Below the pieces are notes generated by a model. The model was given only the letters and a program-made list of their open reading frames with translations. It ran no database searches and had not been told where the DNA came from. From Microdochium bolleyi (taxonomy: Eukaryota; Ascomycota; Sordariomycetes; Xylariales; Microdochiaceae): 64,000 bases of DNA. The DNA lies in NCBI GenBank assembly GCA_001566295.1, contig KQ964261.1, forward strand, positions 186,001 to 250,000. The letters are read 5' to 3'. Positions 53,181-64,000 of this stretch are shown one piece after another (position 1 is the stretch's first letter; each line of letters opens with the position of its first letter). A program made the translations under genes and the position numbers.

Positions 53181-53828
53181 ATGTTCACAAGATCACTCTT
53201 CACAGCCGTACGTTCCCCACCTCGGCAGTCCATGAGCTCCTTAGGAGCCGAGCTCGCGATATATCCTCATGAGCCATCCCAGTATCCCGCACGCCTCCGG
53301 AATCACTACGGAGGCAGAGGGACACCTTCCCGACTCCAATACTGACCAACTTGTACGCTCCAGACCCTGCGGCAAGCAGCCCGCCCGATCGCCCGGCAGA
53401 CCCTCCTCCGCCCGACGCCTGCGACCTCGCTCTTCACGCCCGCCCAGCAGGCCCGCTTCCTGTCCGCCAACACGCGCACCGCGATCGAGAAGGCCGTCGC
53501 CTCGGCCCCCGTGGTGCTCTTCATGAAGGGCACCCCCGAGATGCCGCAGTGCGGCTTCTCCCGCGCGTCCATCCAGATCCTGGGCCTGCAGGGCGTGGAC
53601 CCGGCCAAGTTCGCGGCCTTCAACGTCCTCGAGGACGACGAGCTGCGGTCGGGAATCAAGGAGTTCAGCGACTGGCCGACGATCCCGCAGCTGTACATCG
53701 AGAAGGAGTTCGTCGGCGGGTGCGATATCCTGGTCAGCATGCACCAGGACGGCACCCTGGCGAGCATGCTCGAGGAGAAGGGCGTACTGGCGCCCGCGGG
53801 CGCTGCGGGGGCCGAGGAGCAGAAGTAG
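53181..53828 (+). CDS. GRX5: Mitochondrial monothiol glutaredoxin
   Basis: Grx5 transfers [2Fe-2S] clusters in mitochondrial iron-sulfur protein assembly. Exons 53181-53207 (nine codons) and 53364-53828, split by a 156-bp intron (GTACGT...TCCAG), give 163 residues. The first ~45 residues form a mitochondrial presequence (RSLFTATLRQAARPIARQTLLR-like, no acids). The glutaredoxin domain has VVLFMKGTPEMPQCGFS with the single active Cys at about residue 72. WPTIPQLYIEKEFVGGCDI carries the cis-Pro and the GG-C-D glutathione-binding segment. The CGFS motif identifies the monothiol class. The C-terminus is a short Ala/Glu tail. Confidence 0.95.
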
Positions 53829-54340
53829 ATGATCTTTGGAGGACGACCAACACGTGTGGATGTGCAAGGAATGCTACATAAGGAAGGCCCTGCGAAGACG
53901 GGATCTATGTATGGCATTACCGTCCTGACTGCCTGACGTGCTTGCCTCTGGACGCCACGAGGGCACCCGTAAGCTGTGTGTTCCAAAGGCCCCAAGCCGT
54001 GGTGTATTGCAGCTGCAGCGCATAGCGGCACGACCAGTCTGGGCCCCTTGCACATCCTATACGATGTACACTATGACGATTACATGTACGATGGAACGCT
54101 AGAATACATACAATGACTTCAAGATGCGGAACCGACATTTGCCTCTGCGATATGGGACATGCGACCAATAAAGATGGGACAAAATACCGATGCATTAGGT
54201 CAGGCGAAGTCCTCTTCTCGCGAAGCAGCCCTCTGTTAAGTGGATACTTCATTGTCATCTATACGCTATCTGTGTATACCTTCTCCAAACCACAAAAACA
54301 ACATCACCTCTCTCCTCAAACATCACGATGATGACGTGCC
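53829..54340. other. Convergent 3' region
   Basis: GRX5 and the gamma-glutamyltransferase-like gene converge here. No gene is recognised. Confidence 0.5.
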
Positions 54341-56422
54341 TCACGCAGGGTACGCCGCACCATCGCCTCTGGGGTCACTGCCGCCGCTCCAAACACCAGT
54401 TTCCTCGAGCGGGTCGACCGCCCACCGGATAATCTGCCCACGCCCGAACAGGCCCCGTCCCATATCCTTCACGACCTCGACCTTGTGGCCCAGCTTCTTC
54501 AAGCCCTCGACCGTGCTCTCTGGCAAGCCCTCCTCACAGTACACCGTGGGGTCCATCACCTTGCCATTCTCCGGCATCCCCGCGCCGATGCACACGCGGG
54601 GGGCGTCGAGCGCCTGCTGCGGGCTCAGCCCGCCGACGACCTGGCCCAGGAGCACCTGCACGTGGCCCTGGGGCTGCATGAACCCACCCATGACGCCGAA
54701 GACGCTGTGCAGGCTGCCGTCGTGCAGATTCGTCACGGCGGCGGGGATGATGGTGTGGTACGGTCTCTTGCGCGGCGCGAGGACGTTGGGGTGGTCGGCC
54801 TCCAGCGAGAAGTTGGCCGCGCGGTTCTGCAGCGTGAAGCCGCACCCGCTGGGAATGATGCAGGTCCCGAAACCGCCGTAGTTAGAGTTGATGAAGGAGA
54901 TGGCGTTGCCCTCGGAGTCGGAGCAGGCAAAGTACACCGTGTCGCTGGACTGCAGGGCTGGGGAGCCGTGTTGTACGAGCTCGGTCGCCGAGTCGGGGTT
55001 GAACAGGTCGGCGCGTCCAGCGAGGTACTCGGTCGAGATGAGCGACTTGGTCGGCACCTGCACCTCGTTCGGGTCCGTCACCCACCAGCTGGCGTCGGCG
55101 AAGGCGATGCGAAGGGCCTCGATGATGGCGTGGAGGTAGGGCGCCGTGTTGAAGTCGTCGGCAGTAAAAGTTGGGATCTTGCCGCTCTTCTCGAGCTCCT
55201 GGATGATGCCGAGGGCCATGAGCGCGACGATGCCCTGACCGTTGGGCGGGTGCTCCCATAGCTCGAGGCCGAGGTCGGCATCGCTCTTTGCGCCGCCTAG
55301 GACCGAGTCCTTGAGCACCTTTGCAACGTTCTGGCCCCGGAACTTGAGCGAGATAGGCTCGACTGGTTCACTGCCCTTCTCGAGGTGGTGCGCAAGATCG
55401 TCGAGCTCGAGGTGGCCGCCGAGGTCCTTGACGACCTTGACGAGCTCCTCGGCGATGCGCCCCGTGTAGAAACCCTTCTTGCCCTCGGTCGCCAGGGTGC
55501 GGAAGGTCTTGGCCAGTGTCGGGTTCTTCATGATCTCGCCGGCCCGGGGTGCGCGGACGCCGTCAGTAGCAGAAGAGTCCTTCTTGAGCATCTCGCGGAA
55601 GTTCGGCGACGCTCGTCGGATCTGGGACTCGGAGCGGTCCCACTGCGATCTTGAGGTCAGCAAAGGGTCGGCGTCCGAGGCAATTCAAACATTCAAACAC
55701 TTCCACTTACATAGTACGCGACACCCTCGCTCACAGGGAAGCCCTTCTCACCGAGCTCGATCGCCGGGCCAAGAATCTGCTCCATGGACAATTTGCCACT
55801 GCCGAAGCGCTCGACGGCATCGACCCAGCCCGCAGGGGCGCCGGGGACGGAGACGGCATGCACACTGTCCATAGGGATCTTGGCGCCGGCCTCGCCCTCG
55901 GGTACGCTGAGGGACTTGCGGATGGTCTCGAGGGTGCACTTGCCTCCTGAGCGGCCCGAGGCGTTCATGGCTGAGACCTTCTTGGTTTTGGCGTCGTAGA
56001 AGAGGCAGAAGGCGTCACCACCGATGCCAGTCGAGCATGGCTCCGTCATGTTGAGGCCGGCGGCTGCGGAGAGGGCGTTAGCTGTCTGATCTGAGTGCCT
56101 TCATGTTGTCGCCGGCGAGTAGCAATATGCCGCCGCATCAGAAAACAGCACAGGCTGGAAGAGAGACGTACCAACTGCCACGGCCGCGTCCTAGATGATG
56201 TTCTGTGTTAGTTGTTGTGCTAGAAAACTGCAGCGGGCATTGCAGAGCAACACTTACAGCGCAATTTCCTCCAGCATTGAGGACGTCGATACCACACTTT
56301 GCCGCGAGAGGCTGTGTGCAGGCAACGATCCCCTTTGTGCTGTGCACGACGCTGCGGCGGCTCGCAAACTTCTGGAACACGGCCGACTCGGGCGGGAACA
56401 CGGAGGGTGTCGTCAAAGGCAT
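54341..56422 (-). CDS. Gamma-glutamyltransferase (Ntn-hydrolase) family enzyme
   Basis: Exons 56258-56422, 56172-56190, 55711-56081 and 54341-55642, with introns of 67, 90 and 68 bp, give 618 residues. The second exon has only 19 nt but is required: it joins NCA to DAAVAVANAL, the invariant GGNCADAAVA block. TGIGGDAFCLFYD follows. The cleavage/nucleophile Thr is Thr420 in SSDTVYFACSDSEGNAISF, and INSNYGGFGTC closes the active site. Members of this family cut gamma-glutamyl bonds (glutathione) or act as acylases after self-cleavage into two subunits. This form, with DTVYF and FINSNYGGFG, is closer to bacterial-type cytosolic homologs than to the membrane-anchored yeast ECM38. I see no N-terminal signal peptide; the start is the ATG at 56422. 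Confidence 0.88.
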
Positions 56423-57112
56423 GATTGCTGCGTCTGGGGTATATCTCTAGCGTTGCGGTTCAGGAGACTCTACAAAACGGCCGAGACCACAGAAAGAAAG
56501 ATGCAGAGTGCTTGCGAGAAATCACGGAAAGTGCCCATGGCTGGATTACACGGGCAGTTGGGCAGTCGCGGAATAAGAGGGGCGGAGTTGGGGAACCGCG
56601 GGGTAGGTCCGCGCCGGAGACATTACGGCATCGCGCCTGTGGGGTAGATAGAGGGAGGGTACAGGGAGAGCTAGGCCACTGCCGTCATGATACAGTACAA
56701 GCGGAACAACGCCGCCGTCGATGGCGGACAGGTCTAGGCACAATTCGGCAGGACGGTCCCGGCGCTGCGAGGCTCTTGCGGCCAATCGACATTATTATCG
56801 GGCGTACGGACGACTTTCCATTAGCATCTGCCCCGGTGCCGGTGTCGCCAAACCCCACCACATGCGGAGAGCGGAGGCGGCGGACCTCGGCGGCACATGG
56901 TCCCATGAGTGCCCCGATCATCGGGCCCAGCGCCTTCCGATCACAATCTCACACCATGCGAAGAACTTACTGCCGATTGAGGGTCATCGTTACCCTGGTC
57001 TCGCTCTTCGCGCCGTCACTTTGATTGTTGTCGGGATGTGCCGAGAGTGGTGGAACAACGTGTGCATTATGAGCCGCTCCTCGCCTTCCACATTCAGCGG
57101 CTGCCCGGCCAC
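56423..57112. other. Intergenic, no gene seen
   Basis: About 690 bp between the starts and stops of two minus-strand genes. GC-rich, with no credible frame. It holds the 5' region of the gamma-glutamyltransferase-like gene. Confidence 0.45.
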
Positions 57113-58651
57113 TCACTGCGTCTTCGGTTTTGACCTGCCCATATCTCGGATCTTCTGGCTGTACCAAATCTGCACAAAGTTCAATCCAATTAGTCATCCG
57201 TCCGTTGCTAGAAAGGGACCTCGCGCATCATCCTGTGCTGGGAAAACAACGGAGTGCAAAAGAGAGAAACACTTACTGTCTCCCACCCAGCGCCGACACC
57301 CTTGATGCCCACCTTGGTCAGCACCCACGGCGGCTGCACCTTGCCCAGCCTGAGCACGGCGTCGTCGTCCGCGACGGCCGGGTTGAGGATCGTCTCCGCG
57401 GGCAGGCGAGGATGCAGCGCCGCCGGGCGCGCGATGCCGACCATGTCGCACCCGCCCCCGTCGGCCACCGCGGCCTCCATCCCGCGCCGTGTCCGGAACC
57501 CACCGGTGACCATCAGGTGCAGGCCGGGCAGGCTCTCGCGGATGCTCCGCGCGAACTCGAGGAAGTAGGCCTCGCGCGCGAGCGTGCGCGCTGATTTGGC
57601 TGTGGCGACGGGCTGCTCGTCGTAGCCAACGATACACTAGAAGGACGCAAATGTGGAATCAGATAGTCCGTCCGTCCACGAGGTCGGCCCCGCCTGGGTG
57701 GGCGCAGTAAGTGCAAACTCACCGTGGGATTCTCGTACGTCCCGCCGCTCACCTCGAGGAAGTCGATCCCCGCCTCGGCAATGACCCGGACCTGCGCGAT
57801 GCGGTCTTCCAGCGCCCGCCCGGCCTCCGGACCCGGTGAGTAGTCCGCAGAGTTGAATTTGATGCCCACGCAGAACTCCGCGGGCACCACCTCCCGTATC
57901 GCGCGCACAATCTCCACCACGATCCTCGCCCGGTTGACCGCCGACCCCCCGTACTCGTCCGTCCGCAGGTTGATGTCCGGCGAGAGGAACTGCGACAGGA
58001 GGTACCCGTGGGCCGCGTGGATCTCGACGCCTGCAAACCCGGCCTCGTGTGCCGCCGCCGCCGCGCGGGCGAACTGGCCCACGACGGCGCGGATGTCCGC
58101 GTGCGTCATCGCCCTCGGCGTGCCGAACAGCAGGGACACGAGAAACCGCGGCCACAGCCCGTCGCCCAGGTTCATGGCCGCGGCGCTCGGGGCGAGGGTC
58201 TTGGCGAAGATGCTCCGCCGTCCGGACCCCAGCGGCGACTGCCGCCCCGGGTGGTTGAGCTGCATGACGGCGCTTGTGCCGTGCTTGCCGATGGCCTCGC
58301 GCCAGCGCGTCCAGGCCGAGACGATCTTGGCCCGCGGCACGGAGTCGTCGTAGGCCATATCGCCGGCCTGGCCTATGTACGTGACGTCGACTTGGACGTT
58401 GCCTTTTGCGTGTATCGTGTTGTGTCAGTAAGAGCGAGGATGTTCTAGCAGTAGAGGTGTCTGCACTGACCTGTCATTATCAAGCCCCAGCCGCCTTCGG
58501 CCCAGCGCTCGTACGCAGACAAACATGCCTCAGACGTCGGCAGTGAGTCTTTGTCCGCGAAGTATTCAGCCATGGCGGGATTCACCAGCCGGTTTGGCAG
58601 TGTGAGGCCGCATTTCAGGGTCAGGGGTGTATTGAGCTTGAGGTCTGCCAT
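57113..58651 (-). CDS. Old Yellow Enzyme-like NADH:flavin oxidoreductase
   Basis: An FMN TIM-barrel oxidoreductase that reduces activated alkenes. Exons 58471-58651, 57723-58402, 57277-57636 and 57113-57169 give 425 residues; introns are 68, 86 and 107 bp. Signature blocks: NRLVNPAMAEYFAD at the FMN site, SAVMQLNHPGRQSP, and GVEIHAAHGYLLSQFLSP then TDEYGGS. VTGGFRTRRGME is the phosphate-binding end of the barrel. The last exon (WYSQKIRDMGRSKPKTQ) fits the family's C-terminal helix. It resembles the bacterial 2,4-dienoyl-CoA reductase/OYE class III-like group (HAAHGYL) more than yeast OYE1. A second ATG in frame, nine bases upstream (58660), is possible; I chose 58651 for its ACCATGG context. 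The substrate is unknown. Confidence 0.9.
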
Positions 58652-59704
58652 GGTGTACATATACAGTTGGAATGTGATGTCGAAACGACTGTCTCTCGCC
58701 AGAAGAGATTAGCTATCATGTTGAGACTGTGACATGGGGAAGACGATCTTATACAAGATCTCGGTCTCGACATGGGGCCCGAGGCTTCAGAGACTACGCC
58801 ATCGGACCCTTGACCAGATTTGGGGCAGGGTGACCAGGATCACGGCCAGCGAGGATGTTGTCCACAAAGCAGTGGGGTGACGGCTCTCGTTGAGGAGATG
58901 AAGTCCGCCGCATTGTCCATCTCATATTTTTTCCTCGATCGTGGTTTACATATCTAGGGTATGCGCAGCAATTTATTGCGAAATCACTAAGGCTTTCCAG
59001 AGTTCGCGGCGGGGAGCATTGAAGCACATGCCTCATTCGGTGCATGTATGCGACCCTCGGCTGTCTTCACCGGCCCCTGTCACAGGGTGGGTGTAGATTT
59101 GGAGTGGGCCGGGACCACCATTGGCCAGGGCTGCTCTCACCAGCCAGATAGATATCTTCAGACTGTGATACAAGTCTTCCCACGGTGTTGTCGATCTCAC
59201 TTGCTGTTGCAACTGTAATTTCGGGGGTGTTCACGGCAGAGGAGCCACCAACAGTTCACAGCCTATCAATGCCTCATTCCCGCGCTCCGGACAAATTTAT
59301 TCTTGCTCATCCTTCACAGTTCATCCTCAGTGCCTGGTTTCTGTCTGTTACATACAGCTCGCTCTTGAATATATTGTACCAAATCTACCCTATAAATATA
59401 CAACCGTATCCCTCCAATGCACTTGTACACCACGGTTTCGGGGAATCCCCGTCCGGCTCTCTCGTGATGGTCGTTAACATAACGGTCATATCTCGCCGGG
59501 AAGATGCTGGCTCGCTGCGGCCTATTGCTTATACTCGACGCCATCCTGCCTGTCTCTATCCTTCTCTATGTGTATGTACACGTCTCTTATGGGATCATGA
59601 CGGACCCAGTGTTCTCGCATGTTGTGCTTGTATCTTTTCCTGTTTCTTCGTGCCTGCCCAAATATCGCAGGGAAGTTTCGTGTAAATGCAGCCGCTATGA
59701 TGAT
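58652..59704. other. Intergenic region
   Basis: About 1.05 kb upstream of the oxidoreductase and downstream of the ABC1 kinase gene. A plus-strand frame of 166 codons (59185-59685) begins with a hydrophobic stretch but has no similarity I can see and includes AT-rich, non-coding-like sequence. I do not count it as a gene. Confidence 0.4.
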
Positions 59705-61605
59705 TTAGTGACTAATGACGGAGCTGCCAAAGTCTCCAGAGCCATAGGCACTCCCATTGCCGAGCCCCGAGATGCGCTTGATGGTCAGCCACAGCTCGAA
59801 CACGCTGAGCTTGACCTCGACGCGCATGTACCCAATCCAGGCGCCGAGCAGGCGCAGTGCATTGGCGGGTGCCAGCAAGCTGCCCGGTCGCTGCTTTAGC
59901 TCGTCGACCTGCTCACGGAACACGGTCCAGGCGCAGTATCGGGCGAGGATCAAGAACGTCCGCACGGGACCCTGCTTGGTGTGCAGGTTCTCGTCAAGAC
60001 TGCGTGTCAGGTCATTGGTTTTGAGGATGAGCAAGATGATGCGGGGCACCTGGCCGAGCATCTGGACGAGGTCAGAGAGCAGGCCTTCCTGCAGCGCGTC
60101 GCCCATCTCCTTCTTCTCCTCGCTTGAACGGGGCTTGAGAATGGACGACTTGATGACGGTGAAATCCCGCCCCGTGATGGCACTGGCGAACAGAGGGAAT
60201 TGCTCCTCCGTCACGCCGGCGACCTCGTGCGCGTAGTGCTTCATGTCCTCCATGTTGTTGTCGATGACGGCCAACCACATCTTGGCGTAGCTGGACTGCA
60301 GGTTCTGGGGGATCGTTCGGTATAGACCGTGGTCGTAGAGGATGATCTCGAAGTTCTTGCCGCTGGGGCCTGCACGGTCTCGCTTCCGGATCGCGATATT
60401 GCCACCGTGAGGATCGCAGTGGAGAGGGGCGTCACGACCAAAGATCATCTCGTTGAAGACGTGTGCCAGTGTCGCGGAGACCTCATCCCGATCAATGCCA
60501 TTCTGGTCGAGGTATGCAAGGTCGTCGAGGCGGTGGCCGGACTCGTTGGCCATGACCAATATGCGCTTCTTGGCCGAGATGACCTCCGGGACCACGAGGG
60601 GCAGGTCCTTGCGCTGCTCAAAATGTTGCTTGGTGCGAATCGCATTCGCGGCCTCAAGCTGGAAGTCCAATTCTTGGGGCAGGGAGATCTCCATCTCTGA
60701 GGAAAGCCACTCGAGGTCGTACTCGGGGAAGAAGCGCTTCAGTGTCGAGAAAGAGAAGGCAGTGAGCGAGAGGTCCAACGGCGCCCATCGTGCCAGAGTG
60801 GGGTGCTGGACCTTGACGGCGACCTTCTGCCCGGTCTCCTTGATGGTGGCCAGATGAACCTGGGCGAGTGAGGCGGCCCCAATGGGTGTCTCTGAGAATT
60901 CGGAGAAGTAGTCGGAAAGTTCCTCGCCAGTGTCCTCACGGAACATCTGGACGATCGACTCATATGACGATACCGGACACTTGTCCTGCAGTGGGATGAA
61001 GGTGTCGGTCCATTCGATCGGCAGCAAGTATGTCATTGCACTCTGCAAATAAGACCTTTGTCAGCAAGTGTGGCGGCCGGACAGTCAGACGCTCGTTAAG
61101 GATTACGTACCAAGTGCTGTCCAAGCTTGATGAAGATGCCTCCATTCTTCTCGAGAACTTTCAGTGTGCGCTCGGCACAACGCTTGTGACACCTCCTGAG
61201 GATACTATCCTTGGCGCCAGGGTCTTCGGTCTTGTCTCGCTTGTTCAAAGAGGTACGGTAGTCGTTTATGCATGTGAACAGGGCGGCGGCTACCCTCCCT
61301 GCTCTCTCGGTGGCTTCGTAGCTGTGCTTGATGTCGTCGGTGAAGGCGAGGAGGCCAGCACCGGTGGCGCCCGTTGCTGCTGCTGCATATAATGTCGTCC
61401 GGCTCTTGGGACTCTTGGGGGCGCTCCTCGAGTTCTTGAAAGGGCCATTTGTGTACGATCGTGACTGGAATGGCGCACTCCGTACATTTGGTGTCGTCGG
61501 CGCCTTGGGCCTGACCACGAGCTGTGATCGACAGCTGGAGCATGTCCACGAGGACCGGCCCGCGGCAACAAGCCGGCCGAGGGGGGCGACTGAGGTTGCC
61601 TTCAT
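59705..61605 (-). CDS. ABC1/ADCK/UbiB-family atypical kinase, probably mitochondrial
   Basis: Exons 61111-61605 and 59705-61042 (68-bp intron, GTACGT donor) give 610 residues. The N-terminus has an Arg/Ser/Ala-rich presequence (MKATSVAPLGRLVAAGRSS) and a hydrophobic segment, YAAAATGATGAGLLAF. The family's KxGQ helix is present as IFIKLGQHL. The Ala-rich nucleotide loop is PIGAASLAQVHLA. VAVKVQHP carries the Lys, and ELDFQLEAAN the Glu. The catalytic loop reads HCDPHGGNIAI where most members have ADPHPGN. The metal-binding block is LYDHGLYRTI, so the usual DFG reads DHG. It resembles the Mcp2/ADCK1 group linked to mitochondrial lipid and coenzyme Q balance rather than Coq8. Activity as a kinase or ATPase is not shown by sequence. 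Confidence 0.92.
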
Positions 61606-62552
61606 GGCTGAGTCGAATTACAGCAAAGGGGGCAGCATGCGGACGCTGTGTTGCTATGCCCCTTCTTGAAAGACAGTCTGAACTCGGAGTCGACTATCGG
61701 GACGGTCGCCGGGGCGGCAGCATGGTGTGATATGGGCCGGGGAAGTGGATGCGGAGCGGCGGTGTTGGTGGATGCGGTGCCGTAAAATGACGAACCCGAA
61801 AACTTCCTCAGAGCCACTTTCGAGGCAAAACATCCCCAACGACTTTTTTCTTCTTGAGGGATCCGCGGGCTACTACGTAATAGGCAAGGCCCACCAGGGG
61901 GGCAACTTGCGACTGGACAAGGGGTATCGCTGCAGGCATCACGCGCATTGGATAGCTTGCAAGTTGGATCACCTGAGCCTTTTGTTGTGCCTCGGCGCAC
62001 CTGGGCAGTCGGTTGTTGATTTCACGAGTACGAACCTGGCCACAGCTTCATTGTCGCCAGTACCTGCGTGGGGGACCCGGTGAAGAGTCTTGTCAATGGG
62101 CCGACAGAGGTGAACATCTGGACAGCACTCATTTGGCATCAACCCATGATTCGAAGCAAGCCGGCACGAGAAGATAATGGCCACGAGCACGAAGGAGACA
62201 AGCTCAGGAACGTAAGAGTTGTGTACTTACAATTATGCAGAGTTTCTTCGTGCATTGTGAAGTGACGTACGTTGTGTGTCGCGGTCTGTTCTGGGTGTCA
62301 ATTCGCAGGTGTGCAGGGATGCCTGGGTGGCCTGGACGCAGCGGCGCTGCTCGCCCATTAACGCGTCTTGCACCCACTTTGGCCCGCACTTCGCGGCTCG
62401 TCGCGTCACTTGCTTCGAGTACCCTACAATGTTAAGACGTCCTCTGCCCACCCATCATCGCAGGCTTCAACTCGACTTTGCCATCGACTCTCCCAACCCA
62501 AGACTGTTGCCTCAAATCCAGTCCACCTGCCACCAGTCTTAGACACAAGTGG
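61606..62552. promoter_or_regulatory. Divergent 5' region, ABC1 kinase (-) and the right-end gene (+)
   Basis: About 950 bp between divergent starts. GC-rich near the kinase, with CT/CA-rich leader sequence at 62,420-62,550 close to the right-end gene. No gene is seen. Confidence 0.4.
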
Positions 62553-63675
62553 ATGAATCCTGAGGACCGCAAGCAATTATCTCGACCCTCATCTCCGGTG
62601 CAGCCTCCCACCTGCGACACGGCCACAATGCTGCTCACTATGCCTCAACCTCACACAACCTCGAACACGCCGATATTCAGCTTCGAGTACTCCCAACTGC
62701 CAGCGACACCACACGTTCGTCAGCAGCAGCACCGCCCGTCCATATCCTCGCCGCTCTCGTCTTCTCCGATCCGCGCCTCGCAGAGCAGCCCGGTACACTA
62801 CGGTGCTGGCCCTTCATCGCCCCCGCTTTCACCGCGGGACATCAACACTCTGCCTCGCGGCGGCGGCAGCGGCGGCTTCTCGAGGAACGTCCAGTCTTCG
62901 CCAGCGCAATGCTCATCATTTGCGTCCATATTCTCGCCTCTCGGCAGCGCGGACGCATCATCGAGCAGCAACAACAGCAACCGGTTCTCCAAGTACGCCA
63001 ACCGCAGCGCGAAGCCGAACCCCCTACGGCAGTCCCGCGAAACAGCGCAAGACAGCCGACGGAAACTGTTCCTCAAGAACGTGCGGCAACGTGCGGATGA
63101 CAAGAGCTGGGAGCGGCGCGGTGGTGATCAGGAGGTATGGTTATCCCTATTTCGGTGTTATTTACAACATGAGCTGGTGGCTAACATGGTTTGTTCGTTA
63201 GGTCCTCCGACTAGAGTGGGCTGTGATGGACAGGAAATGGCGGCAGCAGAAGGATGCCGATGTGGACGGCATCCTGCTCGAGGATGACTTTGAGGATGAG
63301 CCGCAACACTTCACGGTCGAGACACCGTTCGGGTCCGCCAACAACGGCAGCTCTACCTACTCGAGATGGGGACAGGCAAGCATGGAGCACGACGAGGAGA
63401 CGATGGCGGACGCCATGGCGCTCGAGGAGCAGCGCGAGCTGGATGCCATGCTCTCCCTCCTCGAGCCGCAATCCTCGTCAGCCCCTACAGAAACAAGGAG
63501 GCCGCCATCGCCATCAATGCTGTCCGACGATGAGTACGATGACCTATTCATGGACCTGGTCTCCGAAGATCAGGCCGGCGGAAACGGTGGTGGTGGTGGT
63601 GCTTGGCCCGCGTTCGCGCAACCCACTCAAGATGACCAGGATTTTGTGTGCTCCGGCGAGATGGACATGTCGTAG
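62553..63675 (+). CDS. Hypothetical protein with two conserved-looking blocks
   Basis: Exons 62553-63134 and 63202-63675 (67-bp intron, GTATGG donor, TTCGTTAG acceptor) give 351 residues. The join yields WERRGGDQEVLRLEWAVMD. The first 150 residues are disordered: Ser/Pro-rich with SSP and TPP-type sites likely to be phosphorylated. A basic stretch (RKLFLKNVRQRADDKSWERR) leads into a block around the splice join, LEWAVMDRKWRQQKDADVDG, then acidic DFEDEPQ. A second acidic block, SDDEYDDLFMDLVSE, is near the C-terminus. I do not recognise a named family; it reads like a fungal nuclear or cell-cycle-regulated protein, which is a guess. The only in-frame ATG upstream of the conserved part is at 62553. 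Confidence 0.75.
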
Positions 63676-64000
63676 CGGGTGCGTGCAGGTGCTCCTCAAG
63701 GTTCACCGTGTTGATGAATCTGTGCTGTTGTTTGATTTCTATACCCACCTGTAATCAGGGCATTGCGTCGGAGTTGGTTTGCTTTTCAGACCTGGCGTAT
63801 CTAGTCGCGCTTTTCTCTGCGACCGATGGAAGTCGCGCTACGTGTCGAGACAACTATTGCGAGCACTTTGCATGTCATACATTACTCGGATATTACTTGT
63901 GAACTCTCTGCTTTATACGTGACCCTACTACTGCGGCGCGCACGACTCGTCCGGACCGTCCAATACCTCCTTGGCGGACGGCATATCCCCCACAAGATCG
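63676..64000. other. Right-end 3' region
   Basis: It contains the 3' UTR region of the right-end gene. The last ~100 bases are GC-rich and could begin another gene, but no frame can be judged. Confidence 0.4.

Noticed and set aside
59185..59685. Plus-strand frame starting MLSISLAVATVISG, possible secreted protein
   Set aside because: The later part is AT-rich and reads like non-coding DNA; no Cys pattern or similarity supports an effector-type gene.

Overview
This window looks like nuclear DNA of a filamentous ascomycete (Pezizomycotina, most likely Sordariomycetes). The genes are split by short introns, mostly 55-112 bp, with GTAAGT-like donors and CTNAC-like branch sites. Coding GC is high, gene density is about one per 2.5 kb on both strands, and there are fungus-typical families: a HET-domain protein, a DUF3602/PAR32-like protein, a DUF2985-like membrane protein and a fungal-type PKA regulatory subunit. 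I cannot name the species. I see no tRNA, rRNA, CRISPR array or intact transposon.

Layout, left to right: a partial and apparently broken coiled-coil gene (1-833); ethanolamine-phosphate cytidylyltransferase (-, 1470-2976); PhyH-type dioxygenase (+, 3667-4674); Gyp1-like Rab GAP (-, 5047-7152); HRP1-like two-RRM hnRNP with a 1.1-kb intron (+, 8171-11236); branched-chain aminotransferase (+, 14205-15535); a secreted mucin-like Ser/Thr/Pro protein (-, 16666-18713); neutral ceramidase (-, 21647-24092); splicing factor SPF27/BCAS2 (+, 24953-25700); PKA regulatory subunit (-, 26100-27382); four-helix membrane protein (-, 29556-31711); glyoxalase-fold protein (-, 32366-32851); HET protein (-, 33669-35447); Arp1/centractin (+, 36492-37779); PAR32-like protein (-, 39358-39804); type II membrane glycosyltransferase-like protein (-, 43308-44969); mitochondrial J-protein (+, 45732-46772); EthD protein (+, 47522-48013); dynactin p25 (+, 49003-49729); orphan protein (+, 50209-51153); phosphopantothenoylcysteine decarboxylase (-, 51514-52536); monothiol glutaredoxin GRX5 (+, 53181-53828); gamma-glutamyltransferase-like enzyme (-, 54341-56422); Old Yellow Enzyme-like oxidoreductase (-, 57113-58651); ABC1/UbiB-type kinase (-, 59705-61605); and a conserved-looking hypothetical protein (+, 62553-63675).

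Most of this is housekeeping and I see no biosynthetic cluster. Exon joins were worked out by hand from splice motifs, reading-frame continuity and family alignment; for most multi-exon genes the exon lengths sum to a whole number of codons. Themes that recur are lipid metabolism (ethanolamine-phosphate cytidylyltransferase, ceramidase), dynein-dynactin transport (Arp1 and p25 about 11 kb apart) and a right-hand group touching thiol chemistry (CoA, Grx5, gamma-glutamyltransferase). Three gene-free tracts of about 3 kb or more (11.2-14.2, 18.7-21.6 and 39.8-43.3 kb) stand out against this density. The first, upstream of the aminotransferase, carries an exact TGAGTCA element of the type bound by the amino-acid-starvation regulator CPC1/Gcn4. 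I found no convincing wholly new biological system; the best leads are listed in the findings.
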